From: CAYOHP01 sp964403795 [NCBI: uncultured bacterium]
GTDB lineage: Bacteria > Muiribacteriota > UBA6191 > CAZXTJ01
DNA length: 49,734 nt
Assembly: GCA_964403795.1 (NCBI GenBank)
Contig: CAYOHP010000035.1
Span: 1-49,734, forward strand
Reading direction: 5' to 3'
Positions 1 through 9,204 of the stretch are shown here, piece by piece. A program made the translations under genes and the position numbers. The notes beneath the pieces were generated by a model that saw only the letters and a list, made by a program, of their open reading frames with translations, was not told where the DNA came from and searched no databases. Numbering within the stretch: the first letter of the stretch is position 1; each line of letters starts with the position of its first letter.

Positions 1-13
1 GATCCCGCCCGAG

Positions 14-1177
14 ATGGCCCACCAGATCCTGGACGGAGCCCGGGCCTATTGCCGGACCCACCCGGCCCCGGAGTCCGGGGGCCTGGACCCGGAGAGCCTC
101 TTCGGGCTCGCCTGCCAGCTCGCCTGGGCCGACGGAACGCTCGAGGACCGGGAGCGGAAGATCCTCGAAGCCCTGGCCCGGCTCCTGGAGCTCTCCCCCC
201 AGGTCGCTGCAGCCCTGCTCGACAGCCACGCCCCGGAGCCTCACCCGAGCCCGGCACCGGAGGCCGGCGTCGACGACGACCTGGACGCCCTGGTCGAGAC
301 CGAGGACTTGAGGGTTCCGGAGCTGGCGACCCCCGATCCCGAGACGGGACCCGCCCTCCCGCCGGGAGCGGTCACCCACCACGCTCCGGTGGCTCCCGCT
401 CCACCGGGTCCGGTCCCGGGACCGGCCCGGACCATTTCCCGTCCGGCTCCCGCCGCCCCCGTCGAGCCCGTGGCCCAGGCTCCCCGGGCGCCGCTGGCCG
501 CCTTCCCCCCGCCCGGACGCGCGCTGCCCAAGCCCCCCAGCCTCGACGACCAGGTGGACCCCGGGAAGAGCGGCCTGCTCGGCTGGTTCGCCCGGGCCCT
601 CCCCCTGGGGGGCGGCGACGACCTGGTGGCCAAGGAGCGCCGGCTCGCCAACTCCGGCCTGAACCTCCTCTACGAGGTGCTCCACGGACTCCAGCGGGCG
701 CCCGGCGAGCCGGCCCGGGTGCTGCTGCACGACGCCGGGCTGGCCGAGACCTACCGCATGGACCTGGCCTCCAAGCACTCGCGACTCGGAGAAGCGGTCC
801 GCAGCCGCAAGTGGGTGGGGTACGAGCCGCTGGGGATCCGGGCCGCCCGGGACGCTCTCCGGTTCGCGGATCCCGAGGACGCCGACGCCATGCTGCGGGC
901 CCGCCTCTCGGCTCAGGCCGCCCTGGTGCTCTCCTTCTACGTCTCGGAGCCGATCTACGAGCGGCTCCAGCCGCAGTACGCCTACTTCGTCGACCTGGTG
1001 GTCCGGTTCACCGACGACCGGCCGTGGATGATCCCGCCCTTCGTACGCAAGCTCCTGGGGGCGATCGCCGAGGACCTCCGGGACGTGAACCTGAAGTCGC
1101 TCGGGCTGCTCCTGAAGGAGACCCTGGAACGGGCCGACCGCTCCGCCGCGGCCCCCGCCCCGGCTACCCCTACCTGA
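14..1177 (+). CDS. TerB-like domain protein with long Pro-rich linker
   Basis: The protein has 387 residues in three parts. Residues about 30-70 form a helical module with the TerB-like pattern ADGTLEDRERKILEALARL. Residues about 71-175 are a low-complexity Pro/Ala linker. Residues about 205-375 form a helical C-terminal domain that I do not recognise. There is no signal peptide or membrane segment, so a cytoplasmic location is likely. TerB-type modules occur in tellurite-resistance and stress-related proteins, but the function of this architecture is unknown. The frame stays open to the left edge, so the true start may lie before the window. The last 8 bp overlap the 3' end of the convergent metallopeptidase gene. 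A second TerB-like protein is encoded at 15114-15833. Confidence 0.6.
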   Translation: MAHQILDGARAYCRTHPAPESGGLDPESLFGLACQLAWADGTLEDRERKILEALARLLELSPQVAAALLDSHAPEPHPSPAPEAGVDDDLDALVETEDLRVPELATPDPETGPALPPGAVTHHAPVAPAPPGPVPGPARTISRPAPAAPVEPVAQAPRAPLAAFPPPGRALPKPPSLDDQVDPGKSGLLGWFARALPLGGGDDLVAKERRLANSGLNLLYEVLHGLQRAPGEPARVLLHDAGLAETYRMDLASKHSRLGEAVRSRKWVGYEPLGIRAARDALRFADPEDADAMLRARLSAQAALVLSFYVSEPIYERLQPQYAYFVDLVVRFTDDRPWMIPPFVRKLLGAIAEDLRDVNLKSLGLLLKETLERADRSAAAPAPATPT

Positions 1178-2888
1178 GCCCGAAGGCCAGGGTGGCGTAC
1201 TTGCGGCGCTGGGCGATCTCGGGCGCCATCTCTCCGCCCACCGTGCCGGAGGCGATGCCCCGGGCGGTGAAGATCTCCTTGATGACCGCCTGGTTGCTCC
1301 CGCTCCGGAAGTCGCGGTCGGCGGAGAGGATGCCCTGGTAGGCGTCGAAGAAGGTGGCGTTGGAGGCCAGGTAGAAGCGGCTCTTGTGGACCAGGAAGTC
1401 GGCGGTCTCGCGCCCCAGCCGATTATGCAGGTCCCAGCAGGCGGCGCCCCAGATCTCGCCGTCGGAGTGCGGCTCGCGCTGGGGATGCAGGTCGGCCGGG
1501 TACTTCCGGGTCGAGGCCAGGTCCCGCATGAAGGGGCGGTTCACGGGCTTGAGCGCCCACTCGCCGATCTTCGAGTCCTGGGTCTGGGAGGCCGCGAAGT
1601 AGTCGGCATAGCCCTCGTGGAGCGCCTTGCCCTCGGTGCCGCCCAGGCCCGCCACGATCGAGTCGGTGACCGCGTGGTGGTACTCGTGGACCATCACCGC
1701 CGACTCGAGGTGCAGGTCGTTCAGCTTCTTCGGATCGAGGATGAACAGCCCTTTCTTGCGGGGGTCGTAGAAGGCGTTGTCGACCTTCACGAAGGCGTTC
1801 CCCGGCGAGTGCACTTCGACCGGGAGCTGGCGGTCCATGGCCTTGAAGCTAGGGTCGGTGCGCCGCAGCGAGGAGTAGGCCGCATCCAGGTGGTAGAAGG
1901 CCATCACTTCGGCGAAATGGGGGCTCGAGGGTTCGACCCGGAAATCGCCCTGGGCGTTCTGGATCGAGGCCGACTTCCCGTTCACGACCTTGAGTGCCTT
2001 GCTGGTCAAGGTCCCGGAGCCGTCCAGGTTCTCGATCCGGACCTCGGCCACGCTCGGGTCGCGCAGCGGGTTGGTCTTGTAGACCTTGCCCCGGCCCACG
2101 GTCACGGCCCCTTCGGCTCCGGCCGGACCCGCCAGCGCGGCCCCTCCCGGGGCACCGGCCCCGGAGGCCATCAGGCGGTTCTCGGTGGCGAGCACCCGCC
2201 CGTCGCGGGCGGCCACGAACACGTTCCAGGCCCCGATCGGGAAGCGGGTCCCGATCCCGACCCGGTAGGCGAGCACCATGGCGCCGTCCTGGTCGAGGCG
2301 CCAGACCAGTTCGGCGGGGTCGACCTCGACCTCCGAGGCGCCCGGCACCGCGGCCCTAGCCGCCGCGATCGCCCTGGCCTCATCGATGTCGGCGACCGTG
2401 CGGGTCCCGCAGCGCAGCGCCGGCCGGTCCACCAGGCCGCCCTGGTAGGACGAGACGGTGCGGCCCCCGGAAACCGCCACCACCATGTCGGCGCCTTCGA
2501 TGGGGAGTCCCCGGTGGAGCTGTTGCAGCCGGACGAAGCTCTGGGCGCGATCCTCGTCGACCCGGAGCACCCGGCTCTCGGGTTCGAAGCCCTGGGCCAG
2601 GCCGCGGACCGCCTCGGTCAGCATCCCGGGAAAGGGCGAGGCCTGGAGGCCCTGCACCGAGACGCCGTCGTCCTCCTGGACACCCGTCCTGGCGACCACC
2701 TCGACCACGAAGCGGGTGGCGGCCCCGACCGCGCCCCCCGGATAGCTGGGACCCTGCCCGGATCCGAAGGCCAGCGAACACACGCTGCCGCGCAGTCCGT
2801 CGTAGCGGGTGACTCCGTCGGCGGCCGAGGCCGCTCCCGCCAACGCCAGGGTCAAGCTGAGGCACAAAGCCTTGGTCGACTCGCGCAC
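1170..2888 (-). CDS. Secreted M36 (fungalysin)-like zinc metallopeptidase
   Basis: A 572-residue protein with a signal peptide (residues 1-22, cut near AGAASA). A propeptide-like region with FTP/PepSY character follows (about 90-230; it includes the stretch LQQLHRGLPIEGADMVV). The catalytic domain carries HEYHH at 401-405 and the likely third zinc ligand Glu425 in HEGYADYF. This HEXXH plus downstream Glu arrangement matches gluzincins, and the layout fits M36 peptidases. It probably degrades extracellular protein. The GTG start at 2888 is chosen because AAGGA lies about 8 nt upstream and the signal peptide begins directly after it. The sigma70-like promoter at 2914-2941 would give a short leader. 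The family assignment is by motif only. Confidence 0.75.
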   Translation of the reverse strand: MRESTKALCLSLTLALAGAASAADGVTRYDGLRGSVCSLAFGSGQGPSYPGGAVGAATRFVVEVVARTGVQEDDGVSVQGLQASPFPGMLTEAVRGLAQGFEPESRVLRVDEDRAQSFVRLQQLHRGLPIEGADMVVAVSGGRTVSSYQGGLVDRPALRCGTRTVADIDEARAIAAARAAVPGASEVEVDPAELVWRLDQDGAMVLAYRVGIGTRFPIGAWNVFVAARDGRVLATENRLMASGAGAPGGAALAGPAGAEGAVTVGRGKVYKTNPLRDPSVAEVRIENLDGSGTLTSKALKVVNGKSASIQNAQGDFRVEPSSPHFAEVMAFYHLDAAYSSLRRTDPSFKAMDRQLPVEVHSPGNAFVKVDNAFYDPRKKGLFILDPKKLNDLHLESAVMVHEYHHAVTDSIVAGLGGTEGKALHEGYADYFAASQTQDSKIGEWALKPVNRPFMRDLASTRKYPADLHPQREPHSDGEIWGAACWDLHNRLGRETADFLVHKSRFYLASNATFFDAYQGILSADRDFRSGSNQAVIKEIFTARGIASGTVGGEMAPEIAQRRKYATLAFGLR

Positions 2889-2913
2889 GGGTCCATCCTT
2901 CCGAAGGCACGCC

Positions 2914-2941
2914 AGTTTATCGGCGACGGGGGAAACGTCAA
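2914..2941 (-). promoter_or_regulatory. Sigma70-type promoter of the metallopeptidase gene
   Basis: On the minus strand TTGACG (2941-2936) is followed by a 16-nt spacer and TAAACT (2919-2914). Both hexamers are close to consensus. The gap to the GTG at 2888 is 25 nt and contains a ribosome binding site, so this is a conventional leadered promoter. Confidence 0.65.
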
Positions 2942-3016
2942 CCCCTCCGGCGCGCCGACCCCCCGGCCCAGCGGCCGAGGGGTCGGTGCGGACGGAACGG
3001 ATCCGGGCCGGGTCGG

Positions 3017-5701
3017 CTAGCGGGCCCGGCGGGTCTCGGAGTCGAGCTGGCGGATCTCGCTCGCCTCGCCGGTCACCTCGGCCTGGGCGATGAGCTTCCG
3101 GTCGCGCCCGGTGATGTCCACCACGTAGACCTCCCAGTAGTGGGGGCCGTCGGCGTGGGGGACCCACTCGAGCTCGATCATCGGCTCCTTGTCGACGCAG
3201 TCGGCACCGGCGTACTGCTGCTGGTCCACCACCACGCCGTCGAACACGGTGACCTCCCGCTCCCCGTCGAGGCGGAACAGGCGGTACTGCATGTGGCGGA
3301 TCGGGTAGCAGACGTAGCCCTCGGCCGGGAAGCCCCGCTCCTGCATCTCGGGGGTCGCCGGCAGGATCAGCGGGGAGAGGTTGTCGTAGGCCGCCAGGGT
3401 CACGGTGTAGCGATGGCCCTGCCGGAAGTCCTGGTAGTTGGGATCCTCGCGACCCGCACCCGCCACGGTGCCGTTCAGGTTCATGAACGGAGTGCCCTCG
3501 GCGTCCACCGGGTTCGCCAGGGTCCGGGCCTGGAACTCCGGTCCCTGGTACGAGGGATGGGCAGGCGCATAGGCCCACACGGGAGCGTCGTTGACGTAGT
3601 TCCCGTAGAACTTGGCGTCCTGTCCCTGGACCCCGGTCGCCACCCCACCCTGCACCTGGGGCAGGGCCGGCAGCGCCTTGTGGATCCGGGTCAGCGGATA
3701 CAGCAGGTCATAGCCGCCGATCGGATCCAGGGCCGCCCGGGGGTCGTTGGGGACGGTGGCGGTCACCCGCACCGGCCGCACGATGGCCCCGGCCGCCGAC
3801 TCCTGCTGGCTCGAGACCGCGGTGATCTGGGCCTCGGGCCGGTTCTCGTCGCTCTTCTTCACGGTCGCCCCGCCCACGATGCTGGACACACCGCAGCAGC
3901 TCTGGGCCTCGAGGAACAGGTTCTCGCCGGTGGGCGGGATCTTGTTCCCCTTGGTGTCGCTGGGCAGGTCCTCGGGCGGGGTGTTCTCGTAGGCCAGCTT
4001 GAAGAGCTTCCCGGTCGGAGCCTCCTGGGTGTAGTTCTGGGCCAGCAGGATGTCCCCGGCCTTGAAGATCCCGGACTCCTGCGACTCGCCGGTCTTCGCC
4101 AGGTCGAAGTCCAGCGGGATCTCGGAGTAGTGACCGTTGCCGCTGTTGTAGACCGCGAACGGCGCATAGCCCCCGAAGGCATTGGCTCCGCCCGAGGCGA
4201 ACTTCTCCTTGACCAGGGCGTTGACGATCTCCGGACGATTGGCCTGTCCGGTGGTGCCGTCGAACAGCAGCGGATCCAGCCAGGCCCGCATGTCCTGGGG
4301 CGGGTTGATCCAGTGGAGGCCGCTGTTGGACTGGACCAGCTCCTCGAGCAGCGAGGGGTCCTCGGCGCTCATCGGGCCGATCCCGGGTCCCCGGATCGAA
4401 GTGCCCCACCGGGTCTTCTGGCCGCCGGGCACCTGGGCGGGCGCCACCCAGAACAACACGGTGTCCTTGTTGTGGACCTTGGAGTGGTACTTCACGTACC
4501 CGTTCAGGCCGTCGCCGAGCTCGACGATGGCCCGGAACACCCCGGCCTGCTGGGCCTGGTCGGGCAACTCGATCGAGGCGGTGCCGCCCTCGGCGTCGCT
4601 ATAGGGCAGGGCATTGGGAGCCCGCACATCCTTGGCGACCTTGCGGCTGTTCTCCACCTTGGAGCTCGCCAGGTCCCCGGTGAAGTTGGCGTCCACCTGG
4701 GTGATCTGGCGGTAGTTCTCGACGTAGAAGTAGTTGCGGGTCATCACCTCGGCCCCGCCCTGCTTCGTGTAGCTCGCGAACACCTCCATGTTGGTGGCCT
4801 GCAGGGTGGCGGTATCGGTCGAAGCGGCCGCTCCCGGATCGAAGGGCTCCTTCATGGGGACCGGATCCTTGAGCCCGGGATGGAGATCCTTGTTCAGGGC
4901 ACCGCCGAGGACCGGCTTGAACTCCGCCACCGTGTTCTCGAACTTGTCGTAGAGGGCCGTGTCGGTGGGCTCGCCCCGCGGGTTCTCTCCCTCCGCGTGG
5001 GGAGCCTTCTTCTGCACGTAGAAGGTGAAGGTGGCAGACCCGTACCCGTTGCCGGAGGGTCCGGCCAGGTAGCCCCGGGCCTTGTCCGGGGTCACCCCGA
5101 GGGTGTCCACGATGTGCTGGATCGCCCGGTCCAGGGTGAGCCCACCCTCGACCGCGTTGGCCCCGAAGATCAGGCCGTAGTAGCTGAGCCCGTAGCCCCC
5201 GGTGTACAGGAGCGCAGCGCGCACCTTCGACCAGTCGCCCACGTCCGCGTACATGGCGTCCGCGACCGGGTTGGCGAGGCTGTAGAACCGGACCCGCTGG
5301 AGGTTGCCGGCCACCTCGTCGAACTCGGCGAGGGCCTCGTCGCTGGGCTTCTCGCCGCCCCCGTCCGACCACCAGCGATCGAGTCCCGCCTCCTGCTCGG
5401 CCTTGGTCAGCACATCGGCGTTGGTGTCGGCCTCGGGCTTGGGATACGACATCGTGGGGAGCGGCTTCTTGCCGTTGAAGTAGGCCTCGTAGGTCTGGCC
5501 CTTGGAGGCGATCTGCTTGCCGAAGAGATCGCCGTCCCGCTGGCGACCCAGCTCCCGGATCCGGACGTCGGGCATCCCGGTGTCCAGGACCACCCCGCCC
5601 TCGAAGGTGACGTTGGCCGCCGAGGCGGCCGCCACCAGTCCGAGGGCCATGGCCAGGCCAGGGGCCGCTCGCAACGCTCGTGCTTGGAACTTGGTCGACA
5701 T
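3017..5701 (-). CDS. Large secreted protein of unknown function
   Basis: An 894-residue protein. The signal peptide covers residues 1-29, with a likely cut after AAASA. I see no transmembrane segment after it, so it should be periplasmic or extracellular. The composition is that of a globular protein, with many aromatic residues and a vicinal Cys pair (QSCCGV) around residue 600. The final ~150 residues look beta-rich. I find no recognisable catalytic motif. The start is well supported by a GGGAGGCGGA ribosome binding site just before the ATG at 5701. It lies upstream of the secreted peptidase on the same strand, but that gene has its own promoter, so the two need not share a transcript. Confidence 0.7.
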   Translation of the reverse strand: MSTKFQARALRAAPGLAMALGLVAAASAANVTFEGGVVLDTGMPDVRIRELGRQRDGDLFGKQIASKGQTYEAYFNGKKPLPTMSYPKPEADTNADVLTKAEQEAGLDRWWSDGGGEKPSDEALAEFDEVAGNLQRVRFYSLANPVADAMYADVGDWSKVRAALLYTGGYGLSYYGLIFGANAVEGGLTLDRAIQHIVDTLGVTPDKARGYLAGPSGNGYGSATFTFYVQKKAPHAEGENPRGEPTDTALYDKFENTVAEFKPVLGGALNKDLHPGLKDPVPMKEPFDPGAAASTDTATLQATNMEVFASYTKQGGAEVMTRNYFYVENYRQITQVDANFTGDLASSKVENSRKVAKDVRAPNALPYSDAEGGTASIELPDQAQQAGVFRAIVELGDGLNGYVKYHSKVHNKDTVLFWVAPAQVPGGQKTRWGTSIRGPGIGPMSAEDPSLLEELVQSNSGLHWINPPQDMRAWLDPLLFDGTTGQANRPEIVNALVKEKFASGGANAFGGYAPFAVYNSGNGHYSEIPLDFDLAKTGESQESGIFKAGDILLAQNYTQEAPTGKLFKLAYENTPPEDLPSDTKGNKIPPTGENLFLEAQSCCGVSSIVGGATVKKSDENRPEAQITAVSSQQESAAGAIVRPVRVTATVPNDPRAALDPIGGYDLLYPLTRIHKALPALPQVQGGVATGVQGQDAKFYGNYVNDAPVWAYAPAHPSYQGPEFQARTLANPVDAEGTPFMNLNGTVAGAGREDPNYQDFRQGHRYTVTLAAYDNLSPLILPATPEMQERGFPAEGYVCYPIRHMQYRLFRLDGEREVTVFDGVVVDQQQYAGADCVDKEPMIELEWVPHADGPHYWEVYVVDITGRDRKLIAQAEVTGEASEIRQLDSETRRAR

Positions 5702-5754
5702 TCCGCCTCCCGGGGGCTCCGGGGGCCCCCGCTCCGCCGTGGGGCCCGATCCGA

Positions 5755-6879
5755 CTACCGTCCAGGAGTGTAAGACGACGGGGGCGTTCCCGAAGGCAGA
5801 TTCGTCGCGTTGTTCCCCGGACCGACCTCCAGGACCAGGGTGAAGTCCCCGCTCCCGGCCGGCCGCCGCAGGACTTTCCCGGAGAAGGTCCCGATCCAGA
5901 GCCCGCCCTGGGGGTCGACATGCAGGACCTTGACCTCCTCGTCAGCGAATCCGGGCTCGACCCGGAAGCCCCGGTCGAGCCGGTAGCTCGCCAGCCCCCC
6001 CCGGGTCCCGATCCAGAGGACGCCCTCCCGATCCAGCACCAAGGCATGAACCGTAGGGTGGGGAAGGTCACCGACCGGCACCGGGAACCACCAATCGCTC
6101 CGGATCCCGTAGAGCCCGTGCTTCATGGTGGCCACCCAGAGCATGGGACCGTCGCTGGCCAGGGCGGTGATCTCGGCCTCGCCCGGAGGAGCCTTGCCCT
6201 GAGCCCGGACGAATCCGAAGCGGCCGGGCTCGCCCCCGGCTGCCAGCGGCGCCGAGTAGAGCCCGGTCCCGGTGGCCACGAAGACCGAACCCCGGTGCTC
6301 CGCCACGTCGTTGACCCAGCCGTCGAGCAGGCCCTCGCCCGTCGCGAAGGTGGTCCACACCCCGCCCCGGTGGAGCGAGAGTCCCTTGCCCGTGGTTCCC
6401 ACCCACACGCCCCCGTCCGGGCGGGCCCGGAGCACGTGGTAGATGTCCATGGCGACCGATCCCGGGCCGGCCCGGTGGTTCCTCTCGAATCCCCCCGGCC
6501 CGAGCACGTCGACCCCTTTGCAGGTGCCGATCCAGAGCCGCTCTCCGGTGCTCGCCAGGCCGTTCACCCGGTCCTCGGTCAACCACGACTCCGCGGCCGT
6601 GTGGCGAGGCCCGGGACTCCCGGTGGCGAGGTCGACCTCGAAGAGCCCGGAGCCGTAGGTCCCCACCCAGAGCCGTCCCCGGTGGCTCTCCAGGGAGCGG
6701 ATCACCCGCTGGAAGGGTGCGATCCCGTGGGTGAGCGGGCTGGGCCGGTCGTCGAGCACGTTCTCCCCGGCCGTGAGCGAAGCGGCGACCAGCACCGCCA
6801 GGGGGAAGGCGGGGAGTACGGTCCGGCTCCGTCCCCCGGGTGCCCGGAGTGCGAACCCGCCCCTGACCGCCTGGCCCAT
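5755..6879 (-). CDS. Secreted seven-bladed Reg_prop-type beta-propeller protein
   Basis: A 374-residue protein with an N-terminal hydrophobic signal (about 20-38). It has at least seven repeats of the two-component regulator propeller type, recognised by LWVGTYGSGL, LWIGTCKG, VWVGTTGKGL, VFVATGTGL, LWVATMKHGL, LWIGTRGGL and LWIGTFSGK. In hybrid histidine kinases such blades form a periplasmic ligand sensor. Here the propeller stands alone, with no kinase or DNA-binding domain. The gene is divergent from a membrane Ser/Thr kinase, so a sensor or ligand-presenting role with that kinase is a reasonable inference. GGGAGGA sits 5-6 nt before the ATG, and a TACCCT -10 candidate lies at the start of the leader. 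Confidence 0.82.
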   Translation of the reverse strand: MGQAVRGGFALRAPGGRSRTVLPAFPLAVLVAASLTAGENVLDDRPSPLTHGIAPFQRVIRSLESHRGRLWVGTYGSGLFEVDLATGSPGPRHTAAESWLTEDRVNGLASTGERLWIGTCKGVDVLGPGGFERNHRAGPGSVAMDIYHVLRARPDGGVWVGTTGKGLSLHRGGVWTTFATGEGLLDGWVNDVAEHRGSVFVATGTGLYSAPLAAGGEPGRFGFVRAQGKAPPGEAEITALASDGPMLWVATMKHGLYGIRSDWWFPVPVGDLPHPTVHALVLDREGVLWIGTRGGLASYRLDRGFRVEPGFADEEVKVLHVDPQGGLWIGTFSGKVLRRPAGSGDFTLVLEVGPGNNATNLPSGTPPSSYTPGR

Positions 6880-6924
6880 GCATTCCTCCCGGTCCGCACC
6901 TCCAGGGTAGCCTCGCCGGCCGCC

Positions 6925-6952
6925 TGGACCGCACCGATCGGGGTGATAGGCT
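6925..6952 (+). promoter_or_regulatory. Promoter for a leaderless kinase mRNA
   Basis: TGGACC (6925-6930), a 16-nt spacer and TAGGCT (6947-6952) are followed by only 6 nt before the GTG at 6959. The expected transcription start falls on the start codon, and there is no Shine-Dalgarno sequence. Confidence 0.6.
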
Positions 6953-6958
6953 TGCCCG

Positions 6959-9193
6959 GTGAAGTTCCACGAGCGCTACGAACTCCTGAAGCGGCTCGGG
7001 GCCGGAGCTGCCGGCGAGGTCCACCTGGCCCGCCGCCGCCGCGACGACGTCCAGGTGGCGATCAAGTTCCTGCTGGGCGGGGTCGAGGCCATCCCCCAGT
7101 CGCGGGAGCGCTTCGTGCAGGAGGCCAAGCTCCTCTCCCGGATCCGTCACGACCACGTGGTGCGGGTGCTGGATGCCGGCCAGGCCGAGGACCTGCGCCT
7201 GTGGTTCGCCATGGAGTTCGTCGACGGCATGGACCTCGGCGACCACGTGGCCGAGGTGGGCGCCCTGGAGCCCGGGGAGACGGCCCGCATCCTCCGGGGT
7301 CTGGCCGACGGCCTGGCGACCCTGCACGCCATGGGTGTGATCCATCGGGACCTGAAGCCCTCCAACGTCCTCATGGGGAAGGACGGCACCGCCCGGATCG
7401 CCGACTTCGGGCTGGCCAAGGTGGCGAGCGGCTCCGAGGTGCGGACCCGGACCGGGATCATGCTGGGGACCCCGGGCTACATGGCGCCCGAGCTCTTCCA
7501 GGGCGCCAAGGCCTCGGCGGCCAGCGATATCTACTCGCTGGGTGTGGTGGGCCTGTTCATGGCCAAGGGCGAGCCCCCCTTCGCGGCTTCCGATCTGGGT
7601 GCGATGCTCAAGGAGCAGGCCCGCGGGTTCCGTCGCCAGGACTTCACGACCGTTCCCGACGCCCTGGCCGAGCTGCTCCTCGCCTGGACCGCCAACGACC
7701 CCGCCCGACGACCCGCTTCGGATCGCCTGGTGGCCGAGGTCGACGACGCCATCGGACAGCTCACGGTCCGGTCCCGGGACCTGGCCCGCAACCTCCGGGC
7801 TACCGAGGTCGGAACCAGGCCGGAGCCTGCGACCCAGGGGTTCGCCCTGGAGAGCCGGCGCGACCTGGTGCAGAAGGGCGGCGAGGGCGCGCCCGGAGCC
7901 CGGAGCGGCGGCCCTGGTCCGGCACCCGGCGCGGCGACCCGGCTCGACCCGCTCCGGGGATCGGGGGCCGCATCCCGGAGCCCGGGCCCGGGATCGGCCG
8001 AGGGGCATCGACCCGTCGACGCCTCCGGCGCCGGGGGGTCGGAGCGACGCTACGGAGCCGGAGTGGCCGCCGCTCTGCTGTCCGCCGGGATCCTCGCCGC
8101 GGCCCTGGCGCTCGGTCGGGCTCCCGGACCAGCCGTCGCTCCGACGCCGCCGGAGGGCCACGAGGAGACCATGGCGGGGACCGGAACGCCACGGCCCGAG
8201 GCCGAGCTGGAGGCGGCCCTGGCGGAATCGGTCGAGTTCGATCCCATGGCCCTGGTCGCGGAGCTCTTCCGCGGCGTGGAGTCGGGTCTCGCCCCGTCAC
8301 AACGCTACGCCGAGCTGGCCAGGGCGGTCGCCACCGAAGGGGGCCGGGAGTTCGAGAACCGTGCCGCCGGGTTCCTGGGAAGGGAGGGCCATGACGACTC
8401 GATGGCCCGGATCTCCCGCTCGCTCGAGGGATCGGCCCGCGACTGGTGGAAGGCCCCCGGTGCCTGGACCGAACTCCGGGCCCGTCTCCTCGGTCGCCTG
8501 CAAGCGTTCGAGTACGCCAACCGGCTGGTCCGTTCGCTGGGGCTCTCGAACGAAACCCTGGACCTTGCGACCCTGGCCCTCTCCGACCTGGTGAGGGTCG
8601 AGGAGTCCCGGGTGACCCGCTCCCTGTTCGAGGCTCCCCCGGGCTGGAGGCTCCTGCTCGGCCCCTGCCTCACCCTCACCACCGATGCCAAGAGCCCGAT
8701 CTTCACGGCCCAGTGGGCCGCCTTCGAGATGCGGGACAAGGACACGGGTGGTCGCTGCGCTCCCGACTTCGGCTTCGCCGAGCAGGTGACCCTGGACGCC
8801 GGACGGTGGGCCTCGGATCGGCCCCTGGAGATCCTGGTGGGCCTCCTCCAGGTGGTGGACGGGTACCTCCTGGTCCTGGAGTTGGAGTCGCTCCAGGAAG
8901 GGAAGACGCTCCGGTCCGTCCGGTTTCCCCTGGTCCTCGATGCGACGCTGGGTTCAGCAGGCCATGGGAAGAGCACTCCCTTCCGGGGGGTCAGTACCGA
9001 CGACCCCCTGTTCCTGCGGATCCAGCTCGCGCCCCATACCCTGCCCCCGGGCCCGCTCAAGCTCCTCCTCCGCACCGAACACGTGGCGGCCAGCCTTCCC
9101 GGGAGCGCCCCGGCCGAGTGGATGGCGGTCGCCGGCCTGGCCGTCCGGGGCGTCGACCCGGAGGGGGGTTCCCCCTCTCCGGCCGCTCCCTAG
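6959..9193 (+). CDS. Transmembrane eukaryotic-type Ser/Thr protein kinase
   Basis: A 744-residue protein. The N-terminal kinase domain (about 1-265) is complete: glycine loop GAGAAGEV, catalytic Lys36 in VAIKF, HRDLKPSN at 129-136, DFG at 149-151 and GTPGYMAPE in the activation segment. A Pro/Ala/Arg-rich linker follows, then one transmembrane helix at about 365-387. The ~355-residue outer domain is not recognised and would be the sensor part. The kinase should be active in the cytoplasm. The start is the GTG at 6959, directly after a promoter that leaves no room for a leader. The divergent secreted propeller is a plausible partner. The TAG stop is shared with the -10 box of the next gene. 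Confidence 0.9.
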   Translation: MKFHERYELLKRLGAGAAGEVHLARRRRDDVQVAIKFLLGGVEAIPQSRERFVQEAKLLSRIRHDHVVRVLDAGQAEDLRLWFAMEFVDGMDLGDHVAEVGALEPGETARILRGLADGLATLHAMGVIHRDLKPSNVLMGKDGTARIADFGLAKVASGSEVRTRTGIMLGTPGYMAPELFQGAKASAASDIYSLGVVGLFMAKGEPPFAASDLGAMLKEQARGFRRQDFTTVPDALAELLLAWTANDPARRPASDRLVAEVDDAIGQLTVRSRDLARNLRATEVGTRPEPATQGFALESRRDLVQKGGEGAPGARSGGPGPAPGAATRLDPLRGSGAASRSPGPGSAEGHRPVDASGAGGSERRYGAGVAAALLSAGILAAALALGRAPGPAVAPTPPEGHEETMAGTGTPRPEAELEAALAESVEFDPMALVAELFRGVESGLAPSQRYAELARAVATEGGREFENRAAGFLGREGHDDSMARISRSLEGSARDWWKAPGAWTELRARLLGRLQAFEYANRLVRSLGLSNETLDLATLALSDLVRVEESRVTRSLFEAPPGWRLLLGPCLTLTTDAKSPIFTAQWAAFEMRDKDTGGRCAPDFGFAEQVTLDAGRWASDRPLEILVGLLQVVDGYLLVLELESLQEGKTLRSVRFPLVLDATLGSAGHGKSTPFRGVSTDDPLFLRIQLAPHTLPPGPLKLLLRTEHVAASLPGSAPAEWMAVAGLAVRGVDPEGGSPSPAAP

Positions 9194-9196
9194 AAT
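9191..9196 (+). promoter_or_regulatory. -10 box TAGAAT overlapping the kinase stop codon
   Basis: TAGAAT begins with the TAG stop of the kinase gene. The ATG of the next gene is 8 nt downstream and has no ribosome binding site. The -35 is weak (TTCCCC at 9169-9174, 16-nt spacing). Confidence 0.5.
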
Positions 9197-9204
9197 GGGG
9201 CCGC

